Positions 1-7,873 of a stretch of DNA of 64,000 nt are shown piece after piece. Within the stretch, counting starts at the first letter, position 1, and each line of letters opens with the position of its first letter. The stretch is taken from NCBI GenBank assembly GCA_964505325.1, contig CAZDHT010000001.1, positions 18,137 to 82,136 of the forward strand, given 5' to 3'. Both the position numbers and the translations under genes were made by a program. This DNA comes from CAZDHT01 sp964505325. GTDB lineage: Bacteria; Planctomycetota; PUPC01. The notes beneath the pieces were generated by a model. That model was not told the DNA's origin and did not search any database. It saw nothing but the letters and a program-made list of their open reading frames with translations.

Positions 1-1947
1 CATGGAAACCCTGCTGAACCCGGGGGCGCGTTCAAGTGATTCGTGATCATACCGCTCGCCCGTGAGGGCCTCGGCCAGCCGCGCCAGAAAGTGCGAGGGG
101 ATGCGGTCGCGGGCGGCCGCGACATCCAAGCGCGAGAACGTCAGGGTGACGCATTCGGCCGCGGCGGAAACGGCGAGAGCGAACAGCATCTTCTCCTCGT
201 CAACCCGCCCCGATTTGCCGGGCAGATGCGCTCCGGTCGCGCCGGAGATGACGGCGCGTTCCCCGTCGAGCACGATGGGGTCCTGCCGCCCCGCTGCCGG
301 GAAGGCTTTTTCGACCAGACCGGGAACGATGACGGCCCGGAAGCCGAGGCCGCGCGATTCGAATAGGCCCCCGATGTAAACCTTGCCGCGCTGAAATCCC
401 TTCGCCGGGCTCCGCTGACGCCCGAGGAGATCCGCGATCGCCTCCCGCACCTCGTCCAGCGTAGTCTCCGGGTTGATCTCGTCCAGGTCGATCAGCTTTC
501 GCGCCTCGGTGCAGATGCGGTCCCGGTCATCGGACGACTCGACGAAATGCTCGTAGACGCGGAGTAGCCCGCCGGCCGTGTCGGCCCAGGTGCCCGACAC
601 CGGAACGGACTCCTTGGCTGCGATCAACTCGCGCACGAAGGCCGTCAAGTGCGGCAATTCGTGCAGCGGGAGGGCGTGCTCTTGGTCACCGTCGCCAGCG
701 CGGGTCTTCAGTTCGGCCAGCCGCCGGGTCCATTCGCCAGGGCCGGCAACGATGCCGGCGGCGATGCTGAGCAAATCCCAGTTCGAGGTGTTCGGCCCGT
801 GCCCGAGGAGCTTGTCGAACGCGATGGGCGCAAAGTGGATGAACTGCATCACCTCGTCCCTGGGCAGGTCCCCGGCGATCAGGCTCGCGAGCATTTCGAG
901 GCTGCGGGCCTGGCGCGTCTCGCGCAGCGGCGTGCCGCCGGACACGAAGTACGGTATCCCCCGCCGGTCAAAGGCGTCGCGCAGTAGGCGCGAATACGCT
1001 TCCGGGCTCCGCAGCAGGATGCCGATCTCGTGGAATGGGATGCCCCGCGCGGCGAATTCGAGCACTTGCCGGACGATCTCGCGCGCTTCCCGCGGCTCGC
1101 CCGGCACGGACAGGACTCTGAAATCGGCTGCGTCCGTCGGCGTCCCCCGCGGCGGCGCGAAAAGACGCCCTGCCAGGGAATCTTCCTCCGTCGCTGCCGC
1201 TTGCGCGGCGAAGCCATTTCTTGAAAGCCACTCGATCAGCGGTCCCCCGTAAGCGTAGGCCGGCCCTGCGCCCCCCGGCACCATGGCCGTCGCAGACCGA
1301 GCCCGAGAAGCGAGGGCGAGCAGAAGCCGACGCTGGAGCCCGTTCAGGTCGTAGAAGCCGTAGGCGATGAGGCCGGCGGACGCAACGAGCGGCGACTGCG
1401 CCGCGGATTCTGCCGCGGCGGCCATGAGGTCGGCGTCGTCGTACAGGCCCAGCTTCCCAAGCGAGCTTTCGTAGCCGGCAAAGATCGTCCGGAAGGCGGC
1501 GAGTTTTGCCCCCTTCACTTTTCCAAGCGCTGCAGGCGCCAGGCCCGCCTCCTTGAGGTCGGTGATAGACGCGGCCGTCGTCTTGACAAAGCCCGGCAGA
1601 TCGGCGACCGGCTCGAAGTACCCTCCCGCCGCACATTGTCGGATGACGTCGCGCACGATGAGCCTCTGGGCGAGGCCGGGGAGCGCCCTTCGGCCGGGGG
1701 ATCGAAGACGCGCCAAGCCGAGCTTCCGCGCAAGTTTGGTGAACGTGAGAAACCGAACGTTCCACAGTGGATTCCGTTCCGCCAGGCGCCGGCGAAGATA
1801 CATCGCCAGCATGTTGGAGCCGACCAGCACGAGGACGGGCGCTCCCGGATCGTCCCTCTGGGCGGCGCAGATTTGCCCGGCCAGCGCTGCCTCCAGCACC
1901 GGCCGGAACGGACCGACGATGACTCGATGTTTCTGATCAGAGCTCAT
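1..1947 (-). CDS. AddB/RexB-like PD-(D/E)XK nuclease-helicase subunit, C-terminus beyond window
   Basis: Reading leftward from ATG at 1947, the frame is open for all 649 codons to the window edge, so the gene is cut at its 3' end. The visible part matches the degenerate UvrD-like half of AddB/RexB-type recombination nucleases. Around residue 30 is a VLVLVGSN segment, then an FLTFTKLAR segment. Later come a GILLRSPEAYSRLLRDAF stretch (UvrD C-terminal type) and VIVPGLVEKAFP, the usual helicase motif region. No Walker A (GxGKT) is seen near the N-terminus, so ATPase activity at that site is doubtful. The nuclease domain expected at the C-terminus lies outside the window. The known role of such proteins is double-strand-end resection with an AddA partner. 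A sigma70-like promoter ends about 8 bp upstream of the start codon. Confidence 0.75.
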   Translation of the reverse strand, partial: MSSDQKHRVIVGPFRPVLEAALAGQICAAQRDDPGAPVLVLVGSNMLAMYLRRRLAERNPLWNVRFLTFTKLARKLGLARLRSPGRRALPGLAQRLIVRDVIRQCAAGGYFEPVADLPGFVKTTAASITDLKEAGLAPAALGKVKGAKLAAFRTIFAGYESSLGKLGLYDDADLMAAAAESAAQSPLVASAGLIAYGFYDLNGLQRRLLLALASRARSATAMVPGGAGPAYAYGGPLIEWLSRNGFAAQAAATEEDSLAGRLFAPPRGTPTDAADFRVLSVPGEPREAREIVRQVLEFAARGIPFHEIGILLRSPEAYSRLLRDAFDRRGIPYFVSGGTPLRETRQARSLEMLASLIAGDLPRDEVMQFIHFAPIAFDKLLGHGPNTSNWDLLSIAAGIVAGPGEWTRRLAELKTRAGDGDQEHALPLHELPHLTAFVRELIAAKESVPVSGTWADTAGGLLRVYEHFVESSDDRDRICTEARKLIDLDEINPETTLDEVREAIADLLGRQRSPAKGFQRGKVYIGGLFESRGLGFRAVIVPGLVEKAFPAAGRQDPIVLDGERAVISGATGAHLPGKSGRVDEEKMLFALAVSAAAECVTLTFSRLDVAAARDRIPSHFLARLAEALTGERYDHESLERAPGFSRVSM

Positions 1948-1955
1948 ACGGAGTG

Positions 1956-1984
1956 AGTCTACTTCTCTGCTGCGCCGGAGTCAA
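1956..1984 (-). promoter_or_regulatory. Sigma70-like promoter of the AddB-like gene
   Basis: On the minus strand TTGACT (1984-1979), a 17-bp spacer and TAGACT (1961-1956). The predicted transcription start is near 1949 and the ATG is at 1947, which would give a nearly leaderless mRNA with no room for a Shine-Dalgarno site. Confidence 0.55.
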
Positions 1985-1994
1985 TCATCGCAGC

Positions 1995-3122
1995 TCACAT
2001 GGGCTCGAGGCGCAGCGCGGCGGCGACGATGTCGAACGCCGCGCGGGGGCGCGCTGCGTTGAGAGCCGCTTTTCTCATTCGGGCGAGGTGCTCAGGCTCG
2101 GCGAGCAGACGGCCGATGACCTGGCGAAGCTTGGCGGGGGTGCTGGCGGGCAGCGCCGCACCGCGCCCTACCAGAAAGGCGGAATTCCTCTCCTCCTGCC
2201 CGGGGATCGGCAGGGTCAATACCATCGGGAGCCCAACGGCGAGGCACTCGGTGCTCGACATGCCGCCGGGTTTTGTCACGATGAGGTCCGACGCCGCCAT
2301 CAGCTTCTCCATGTAATCCACGAACCCGTACGTGACCAGCTTCGCCGGCGGCGGGACGGCCAGCTCGTCGAGCCTCCGCTTCAACCTCTCGTTGTGCCCG
2401 GCGACGGCAAGGATCTGGACCGCCCCGCACTCGGCGATGGCGGCGACGGTCTTTTGCACCCCGCCCTTCCCGCCGCCCCCGCTGAGGGCCAGCACCGTCG
2501 GCAGGCCGGGCTCCAGCCCCAGCTCCGCGCGGACTTGGGCGCGGTCAACCGGCTCGGAGAAGGCGGCGTCGATCGGGATCCCGCAGGTGGTGACCTGGTC
2601 GGGAGGCGCCCCCTTGCTGATGAACAGGCCGCGGAGGTAGTCGGACGCGACGAAATAATGGTCCGTCCCGGGGTTGATCCATATTCGATGCGCGTCGTAG
2701 TCCGTGACCACCACCCCAACGGGGACATCGAGTTGGCCCGTTCGCCGCATCCAGGCGAGGATCTCACCGGGGAGGAAGTGCGTGCAGACGATGTGGGTGG
2801 GCTGTTTCTGCCGGACCAGGTCGATGAACTTGCCGGCGTTGAGCCGGTCGAGCGCGCACATGGCCCGGCGTTCGAAACCGTCGATCCGCTTCTTGTCCCA
2901 TCGGTGGTACAGATAGCGCCAGTACCAGGGGAGGGCGCTGATCACCGAGAAGTATGAGTGGAGGTAGAGCTTGCCGAAGACTGCTCTGGTGTACTGGATG
3001 ACGTCGACCGTTTCGGCAGAGCCCTCGTACCCGGCAAGGTCGAAGGCGCTCTTCAGGGCGGCGGCGGCGCGGGCGTGACCCGCCCCGGCGGACGCGTATG
3101 CGATGAGCAGCTTGTACGCCAT
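1995..3122 (-). CDS. MGDG-synthase-like glycosyltransferase (GT28 family)
   Basis: A 375-residue protein resembling monogalactosyldiacylglycerol synthases and processive diacylglycerol glucosyltransferases, which add sugars from a UDP-sugar to diacylglycerol at the inner membrane face. The N-terminus has the GAGHARAA motif of the MGDG_synth domain (GxGHxxAA type). VVTDYDAHRIW lies mid-protein, a glycine-rich SGGGGKGG loop begins the C-terminal Rossmann half, and VTKPGGMSSTECLAVGLPM near residue 300 is the nucleotide-sugar-binding signature (GGxSxxE). The frame is open upstream, but ATG at 3122 is chosen because the homologous domain begins at MAYKLLIAYAS and a promoter lies just upstream. The exact sugar donor and product cannot be told from sequence. 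Confidence 0.85.
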   Translation of the reverse strand: MAYKLLIAYASAGAGHARAAAALKSAFDLAGYEGSAETVDVIQYTRAVFGKLYLHSYFSVISALPWYWRYLYHRWDKKRIDGFERRAMCALDRLNAGKFIDLVRQKQPTHIVCTHFLPGEILAWMRRTGQLDVPVGVVVTDYDAHRIWINPGTDHYFVASDYLRGLFISKGAPPDQVTTCGIPIDAAFSEPVDRAQVRAELGLEPGLPTVLALSGGGGKGGVQKTVAAIAECGAVQILAVAGHNERLKRRLDELAVPPPAKLVTYGFVDYMEKLMAASDLIVTKPGGMSSTECLAVGLPMVLTLPIPGQEERNSAFLVGRGAALPASTPAKLRQVIGRLLAEPEHLARMRKAALNAARPRAAFDIVAAALRLEPM

Positions 3123-3147
3123 GTGCCGTCTGATCCGCAAAACGTGG

Positions 3148-3175
3148 ATTATATCCGCCTGCGCTCGCGCCGCAA
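3148..3175 (-). promoter_or_regulatory. Promoter of the glycosyltransferase gene
   Basis: Minus-strand TTGCGG (3175-3170), 16-bp spacer and a perfect TATAAT (3153-3148). The predicted leader to ATG 3122 is about 19 nt and has no clear Shine-Dalgarno sequence. Confidence 0.5.
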
Positions 3176-3323
3176 GTGCTGGGATGCCGCCGAGTCGATA
3201 CCCTGAACGCGGGGCATTTGCCGGGACGAGCTGTACCCAGGCAGCATGACGGCGGGGCGGGAAGGGTGTGGATTGGGCGCGGGCAAAACGGCCGATCCCG
3301 ACCGCGGCCGGGCCCACGAACGT

Positions 3324-3647
3324 CTAATCCTTGAAGAGTTGGTTGAATCTCTCGCGCGGCGTGAGCGAGCGGGTCCCGGACGGGCGTTCCGGCCTTCGGC
3401 CCGTCTGGGCGCTCGATTCCGGCGCTGCGGTCTGTCGAAAGTCGAACTCGTCGCAGTAGTTTCCGCGCTCCACGTCTGCCACGTACTCCGTGGTCCGGCT
3501 CAGACAGTGGTTGTGCGCGTCCGGCGAGTACAGCCGGCAGTTTCGGCAGCAGTGGAGGAACGCGTCGCAATGAGGGCACAATTCCTTGAAAGGCACCCGT
3601 TGCCGATCCGGTAGCTCAGTACCACACTGGTAGCAAAGTCGCATCAA
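3324..3647 (-). CDS. Small zinc-ribbon protein, function unknown
   Basis: A 107-residue protein. Paired cysteines are CYQC near residue 5, CPHC near 24, CCRNC near 33, then HNHC and YC, enough for two zinc sites in the first 65 residues. The last 40 residues are polar, proline- and arginine-rich and probably disordered, ending in a short RERFNQLF helix. I do not recognise a characterised homologue. ATG codons at 3647 and 3644 are both possible starts. Its own promoter lies at 3693-3721, divergent from the DUF2062 gene promoter. A nucleic-acid or protein-binding role is a guess from the zinc ribbons only. Confidence 0.65.
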   Translation of the reverse strand: MMRLCYQCGTELPDRQRVPFKELCPHCDAFLHCCRNCRLYSPDAHNHCLSRTTEYVADVERGNYCDEFDFRQTAAPESSAQTGRRPERPSGTRSLTPRERFNQLFKD

Positions 3648-3692
3648 ACGCCTCGCAGAAACAAGGGTTCCGATGAAGTGATCCCCAACAAG

Positions 3693-3721
3693 ATAATAAC
3701 CCAGGCCGCGACAAAAGTCAA
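3693..3721 (-). promoter_or_regulatory. Promoter of the zinc-ribbon gene
   Basis: Minus-strand TTGACT (3721-3716), exactly 17 bp, TATTAT (3698-3693). It sits back to back with the rightward promoter at 3725-3753. Confidence 0.6.
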
Positions 3722-3724
3722 GTT

Positions 3725-3753
3725 TTGCGGAAGCGCCTGGCGGCGAGTATAAT
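3725..3753 (+). promoter_or_regulatory. Promoter of the DUF2062 gene
   Basis: TTGCGG (3725-3730), 17-bp spacer and perfect TATAAT (3748-3753). The -35 is the same TTGCGG seen before the glycosyltransferase gene. Confidence 0.5.
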
Positions 3754-3782
3754 GCCGCCGATCGTCATCGAAGGGGTGCAAC

Positions 3783-4388
3783 ATGATCCGTATCCGTTTC
3801 CGGCACTGGCGCCGATGGCTGTACCGGCGGGTGGTAAAGCTTCGGGGCTCGCCGCACGCCATCGCGCGCGGGATGGCGCTGGGCGTGATCTTCGGGAACC
3901 TGATGCCGCCGGGCCTCCAGTTGTTCACCGGCATCCCGGTCACCTTGCTGCTGGGCGGAAACGTCCTGGCAATGATCGCGGGCACTTGCGTGTCCAATCC
4001 CTTCACGTACGTCGCCCTCTATTTGTTCAATTGCCGGGTGGGCGAGGTCTTTTTGAACGGGCTCGGGGCCGAGATCAGCCTCGGGGCCGACCTGGAGGCC
4101 GCCCTCCGATCGGTGCGTGAGATGCGGATTGGCGAATTCTTCGCCGAGAGACTCCGCCCCCTGCTGTCCTGCTGGATCGCAGGCGGCCTGCTCGTCGGGC
4201 TGGCCGAATCGGTCCCCGCCTACTACCTGATGCACATCATCGTGATCCAGGTCCGCCGGCTGCAGAGCTTCGCCCGGGCGCGCCGCGCCGCCCGTCACGA
4301 GGCCCGAGCCGCCGAGGAGAAGCCTCGCAAGACAGGGGAACCTGACGAAGAAGCCCCGGACGAACAGCCGCCCCCGCCGCCGGAATAA
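3783..4388 (+). CDS. DUF2062 membrane protein
   Basis: A 201-residue protein with the DUF2062 layout: basic N-terminus (RFRHWRRWLYRR), a SPHAIARGMALGVIFGNLMP segment, then hydrophobic helices around residues 50-68 and 70-86 with the conserved SNPFTYVALY stretch, and another helix near residues 138-160. The C-terminal 40 residues are highly charged and end in a run of prolines. AAGGGG lies upstream of the ATG. DUF2062 proteins are inner-membrane proteins of unknown function, often near glycosyltransferases. The nearby MGDG-synthase-like gene fits that habit but does not prove a link. Confidence 0.8.
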   Translation: MIRIRFRHWRRWLYRRVVKLRGSPHAIARGMALGVIFGNLMPPGLQLFTGIPVTLLLGGNVLAMIAGTCVSNPFTYVALYLFNCRVGEVFLNGLGAEISLGADLEAALRSVREMRIGEFFAERLRPLLSCWIAGGLLVGLAESVPAYYLMHIIVIQVRRLQSFARARRAARHEARAAEEKPRKTGEPDEEAPDEQPPPPPE

Positions 4389-4397
4389 GGGGCTCTA

Positions 4398-4460
4398 TCA
4401 AGACCCTGGTGGGGCAGGCATTCTTGCCTGCCACGGGGCAGACAGGAATGTCCGCCCCAC
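4398..4460 (+). repeat. Interspersed double-hairpin repeat, copy 1
   Basis: A perfect 8-bp stem GGCAGGCA-TTCT-TGCCTGCC at 4413-4432 is followed by an imperfect stem GGGGCAGACA-GGAA-TGTCCGCCCC at 4435-4459. Nearly the whole 62 bp recurs in inverse orientation at 28615-28676, and a diverged copy lies at 17236-17332. It fills most of the gap between two convergent genes. Confidence 0.8.
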
Positions 4461-4531
4461 TGTTTTTTTGGAGCTCGCAAGCCCAGTCGTCTCTCGCCGA
4501 TCAAGCGCCGCTGATCAGAAGCTGCCGGCTT

Positions 4532-5119
4532 CTACTGTGGCCCGTCCCAGTACCGTCGGACCGCCCAGGCCTTGTCCTCGTGGATCCACTGCACGCGGCC
4601 GTCGAGGAAAATCACGTTGGCGCCGCCGCGGTGGCGCCACTCAATATCCCCGAAGCCGCCCAGGCCCGCGCGGTCACTCTCCTGCGCCCCGTCCGCGATC
4701 ACGCCGATCTCCAGCCGGAGCCTGAAGGAATCCATCGGCGCGTGAGGAGGCCCGAACACGTGAACGTTCCCGACGTACCCGCCTCCTGCCGGACAGCCCC
4801 ACAGGCGGCTCTTCCCTTCGCCCCGGGGGTTGTCGTCCGCCTGCAGGAGCGTATCGACCTGCTCGCGCCACGTGCCGATGGAGCCCTCGCCGAGCGGCAC
4901 GTCCTGACAGGGCGGGTAGCCACCGGAACTCTGTGCGTAGTTCCGGACGGCGCCGAAGATCTGGACGAGCTGGTGCCGGCAGCGCAGGATGAGTGAGGTC
5001 TGGTAGGTGCGCCGCAGGACCGGGCCCATGATAGTGATGACCGCCAAGATGAGGATGATCGCAACCAGAAGTTCGGCGCGCGCAGAACGCGCTGCCTTTG
5101 ACTGCCGTTGCTGGGGCAC
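4532..5119 (-). CDS. Prepilin-like protein with H-X9-DG C-terminal motif
   Basis: About 195 residues from GTG at 5119. Residues 14-40 form a hydrophobic stretch (ELLVAIILILAVITIMGP) resembling the prepilin methylation helix, with ARAELL in place of the usual GFTLIE. Near the C-terminus WRHRGGANVIFLDG gives His, nine residues, then Asp-Gly: the H-X9-DG signature of processing-associated prepilin proteins that are greatly expanded in Planctomycetota, Verrucomicrobiota and Lentisphaerota. The frame is open further upstream, but a TTGACC-17-TATAAT promoter lies within that extension, so GTG 5119 is preferred. No secretion-system genes are adjacent, so it probably relies on a type II/IV system elsewhere. 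Confidence 0.75.
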   Translation of the reverse strand: MPQQRQSKAARSARAELLVAIILILAVITIMGPVLRRTYQTSLILRCRHQLVQIFGAVRNYAQSSGGYPPCQDVPLGEGSIGTWREQVDTLLQADDNPRGEGKSRLWGCPAGGGYVGNVHVFGPPHAPMDSFRLRLEIGVIADGAQESDRAGLGGFGDIEWRHRGGANVIFLDGRVQWIHEDKAWAVRRYWDGPQ

Positions 5120-5152
5120 GCCACGACTCCCGATGGGGTTCCGTGCCGTGGC

Positions 5153-5181
5153 ATTATACCGCGCCCCGTGCGCCGGGTCAA
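5153..5181 (-). promoter_or_regulatory. Promoter of the prepilin-like gene
   Basis: Minus-strand TTGACC (5181-5176), 17-bp spacer, perfect TATAAT (5158-5153). Predicted transcription start is near 5146, about 27 nt before the GTG start. Confidence 0.7.
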
Positions 5182-5260
5182 AGGCAGGGTCATTCAATTC
5201 TCGTCTGGAAACGGCCGAGGTCAATGCCCTCGGCTGCAAATGACCCGGATTCCACCTCTT

Positions 5261-5279
5261 CACTTGGCTGAAGTGTTAC
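5261..5279 (+). repeat. 19-bp repeat, copy 1
   Basis: CACTTGGCTGAAGTGTTAC occurs here and, inverted and identical, at 18087-18105. A partial copy (14 of 15 bases) lies at 15798-15812. The core CACTT-N5-AAGTG is an inverted repeat. The rest of the 5182-5386 gap shows no gene. Confidence 0.6.
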
Positions 5280-5386
5280 GATCACGCGTTGTCCGCCGAA
5301 GCCTTGCCGGAGGTGGAAGGACACGAAGAAGACTCCTCACTCCTTCGTACTACAAGCTGTCAGAAGTTTGTTTTTTTGGACACTTT

Positions 5387-6925
5387 TCATGCGGCCGTGT
5401 CTTTCAAGAGTGCCCAATCGGTTTGACGGAAGATAAGGGCGGTGGCCATCAGCAGGTGTCCGTGGGGTGCGATGCGATAGAGGTTTCGATGTGGGACCTT
5501 GCGGATGAGTTGGTGTGCTCGCAAGAGCCGAAGGTGTCTGGCGACTTGTCCACGCCGGCGGGCGGCTTCTTTTGGGGTGTTCGCCTGGGTGGGGAAGAGC
5601 AGGCGTTGGATGTGGCGGCTGGTGAAGCCGTGGAGGAGATGCTCACCGTGAAGGATCGCTTCGAAAAGACGGCTCTCCTCGGGTGCAATGGGCCGCAACG
5701 GCCGATACGGCTTCCGGCCTTTGCGTACCCGCCGGCTGACGGCATCGAGAAGCTGGTGCGACGGGGTCGGATCTCCGACAACGGCGAGCGCCTCCAGATA
5801 GCGCCCATTGGCGTCCCGGCAGATGGTGATGCGCCGGGCCAGGTCCCGCAGTCCCTTGCTCATCTTTCCCCAGACCAGTCGGCCGTCTTTGCGGCGCAAC
5901 GCCTGGAATCGGCGCGGGTTGTTGATCGTCGTTTCGATGCGGAGGATGATGCCCTCCTTGTCGTACATCTTGAGCGAGTTCTCGTTGACCTGATGCTTGA
6001 GACGGACTCCCTCCACTCGGTGGCGCTTGGAGGTGACGACGCGGTTGGGCAGCATGCCTCGTACGCGGTCGGTCAGGAAGCGCAGCACGTCGCGGCTGGA
6101 GAAGTGTCGGAGGGCGTGTCCCCACAGAGACGGATAAACCTTCTGAAGGGCCTTGCGGCTCTTGAAGAGCACGTCGGTTGCATACTCGCTCTCATAGACG
6201 GTCCAGTAGTAGCCGAACCGCCCGACGAATCCCAATTCCTTGAGCAGCGGGTTCACTCGGCGGGCCGGCGGGTTGAGAAACCTCGCCCAGTTCCGAATCT
6301 CCAAGCGGCGCAGAATCGCCTGGGCCCGCGGCAGGTCTCCGATGTCGAACAGGGCGTTGTGAATCTGCTCGAAGGAGATGCTCTCGCGCTTCAACTGCTC
6401 GGCGAGGTAGAGCCGCCCGTTCACGTAGACCTGAACGTCGAACGGAACCCACGACTGAATCCGCAGATGCATCAGGCCGAACTCCCAATCCAGCCAGTAG
6501 AAGTAAAAGAAGCGGCACTTCCGCATCCGGTACGTCACCTCCAGGTGACCCGAATCCCGGTTCCGGCGCAGGTCGGCCGTCACGCACGGCTCGACACACG
6601 CCAGCACGCAAATCAGCCCCGCCGTGACGCCATCGCGTTCCGCGATCTGCCGGGCGTATTCATCCTTCCGAACACCGGACGACTGAAGGTAGATGTACGG
6701 CCGGTTCGACTTCGTCGCGACCTCCTTCGCCCGTGCATCCAACGCTCGCGTGCATTGCTCCGCGAACGAACCGAAGTCCTTGAGCAAAATCCCATGAGCC
6801 GTTAGGAACCGATCCAGCCCATGCGAGTAGTTGATCGAGCGCAGCACGCCTCGGAACATCAGCCGGTCGAACCCCTCCAGAACACACTCGATGACTTCCG
6901 TGTGCCGTGTGATAAAATCGGTCAT
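5387..6925 (-). CDS. Transposase-like conserved protein of unknown family
   Basis: A 512-residue protein with ATG at 6925. The N-terminus (ITRHTEVIECVLEGFDRLMF) is followed by a Cys/aromatic-rich middle (MRKCRFFYFYWLDWEFGLMH near residue 140) and a C-terminal third that looks like a winged helix (ARHLRLLRAHQLIRKVPHR near residue 465). From memory, proteins starting like this occur in many copies in metagenome-derived genomes and behave like mobile-element genes, but I cannot name the family and no catalytic triad is certain. I looked for terminal inverted repeats in 5182-5386 and 6926-7157 and found none that convince. The gene sits alone, oriented against its right-hand neighbour. Confidence 0.55.
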   Translation of the reverse strand: MTDFITRHTEVIECVLEGFDRLMFRGVLRSINYSHGLDRFLTAHGILLKDFGSFAEQCTRALDARAKEVATKSNRPYIYLQSSGVRKDEYARQIAERDGVTAGLICVLACVEPCVTADLRRNRDSGHLEVTYRMRKCRFFYFYWLDWEFGLMHLRIQSWVPFDVQVYVNGRLYLAEQLKRESISFEQIHNALFDIGDLPRAQAILRRLEIRNWARFLNPPARRVNPLLKELGFVGRFGYYWTVYESEYATDVLFKSRKALQKVYPSLWGHALRHFSSRDVLRFLTDRVRGMLPNRVVTSKRHRVEGVRLKHQVNENSLKMYDKEGIILRIETTINNPRRFQALRRKDGRLVWGKMSKGLRDLARRITICRDANGRYLEALAVVGDPTPSHQLLDAVSRRVRKGRKPYRPLRPIAPEESRLFEAILHGEHLLHGFTSRHIQRLLFPTQANTPKEAARRRGQVARHLRLLRAHQLIRKVPHRNLYRIAPHGHLLMATALIFRQTDWALLKDTAA

Positions 6926-7157
6926 AGGACGCCCCTCGCAAATGGGTTGCTTGATGAGCCATTCCCCTTATGCAGAGAGCGTCCTTCCTTTTCCAATTTG
7001 GTTGCGGCTGAGGGGCGAAGCCCCGAAGCCGCGTCAGGCTCTTCGTGGCGAGAATTCCCGTTACCAAACCCGCCGCCCCGCCACTAAGGGGGTGAACGTA
7101 CTCGAGTGGTTCCGCCGGGCGGTCAATGAGAACCGTTTACTCAAGGAGGAAGAAGAG

Positions 7158-7712
7158 ATGAAACGGTATTGGATGTTTGCCGCAGTGACGTTGGCATTGG
7201 CGCTGGCCGCGGGGCCGGCTTTGGCGAAGGACGGACCGGGCGGGAAGGGCCCTGGCCGGCGCGGCCGCCAGATGCGGCGGCGCGGGCTCGGCATGCGCCG
7301 CGGGCCGGGCATGCGCCGCGGGCCCCTGATGCTCCGCCTGGGCGAGAAGCTCGAGCTGGGCGAGCAACAGAAGAAGAAGATCGCCGAGATCCGCGAGGCC
7401 GCCCGCGAGAAGATCAAGGCCGCCGACTCCCCCGAGAAGCGGCACGAGATCATCAAGCAGGTTCGCGAGGACATCAAGAAGGTCCTCACCGCCGAGCAGA
7501 TCAAGAAGCAGGAAGAGGTCCGCAAGGAGCACGGCCTCGGCCTGACCGAGGAGCAGCGCGAGAAGATGGCGGAGATCCGCAAGAAGATGCACGAGGAGAT
7601 GAAGAAGGTCCTCACCGAAGAGCAGCTCAAGAAGCAGGATCAACTCCGCCGGCGCTTTCGCGGCCGGCGGCACCACTTCGGGCCGCCTCTCGGCCCGCGG
7701 CCCGAGAAGTAG
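7158..7712 (+). CDS. Secreted Spy/CpxP-like (LTxxQ) protein
   Basis: A 184-residue protein with a typical signal peptide (MKRYWMFAAVTLALALAAG, cleavage likely after ALA at residue 23). A Met/Arg/Gly-rich linker follows (RRGLGMRRGPGMRRGP), then charged amphipathic helices carrying LTAEQIKKQ and LTEEQLKKQ, the LTxxQ motif of Spy/CpxP periplasmic chaperones. The two motifs lie in an internal duplication about 44 residues apart. The Shine-Dalgarno AAGGAGG sits 8 bases before ATG 7158. The frame is open further upstream, but the signal peptide fixes this start. It directly precedes an ECF sigma operon whose last genes encode similar helical proteins, so a joint role in envelope stress is likely. 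Confidence 0.75.
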   Translation: MKRYWMFAAVTLALALAAGPALAKDGPGGKGPGRRGRQMRRRGLGMRRGPGMRRGPLMLRLGEKLELGEQQKKKIAEIREAAREKIKAADSPEKRHEIIKQVREDIKKVLTAEQIKKQEEVRKEHGLGLTEEQREKMAEIRKKMHEEMKKVLTEEQLKKQDQLRRRFRGRRHHFGPPLGPRPEK

Positions 7713-7873
7713 GGCGTCGATACGCCCGCGCGTGCAGCTCAGGCGCTCGGATCCGTCCGGGCGTCTGAGCCGTGGTGCGCCGGCACGGAATCGGGGTCGT
7801 AATCTGACCGAAGTTCGATTATGATTGGCATGACGCGACAGGGGCGGATAGGCAGGGCAGGTAAGACCACGGC

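Noticed and set aside
1..1947. Frameshift in the AddB-like gene
   Set aside because: Shorter frames in other registers suggested breakage, but translation from ATG 1947 is continuous for 649 codons and carries all the homology.
5108..6805. Long rightward open frame opposite the transposase-like gene
   Set aside because: It is the antisense shadow of the 512-residue gene; its translation is low-complexity and has no start signal or domain.
5182..7157. Terminal inverted repeats around the transposase-like gene
   Set aside because: Only weak matches such as GGAAGGAC on both sides; nothing longer than 8 bp and no flanking direct repeat.
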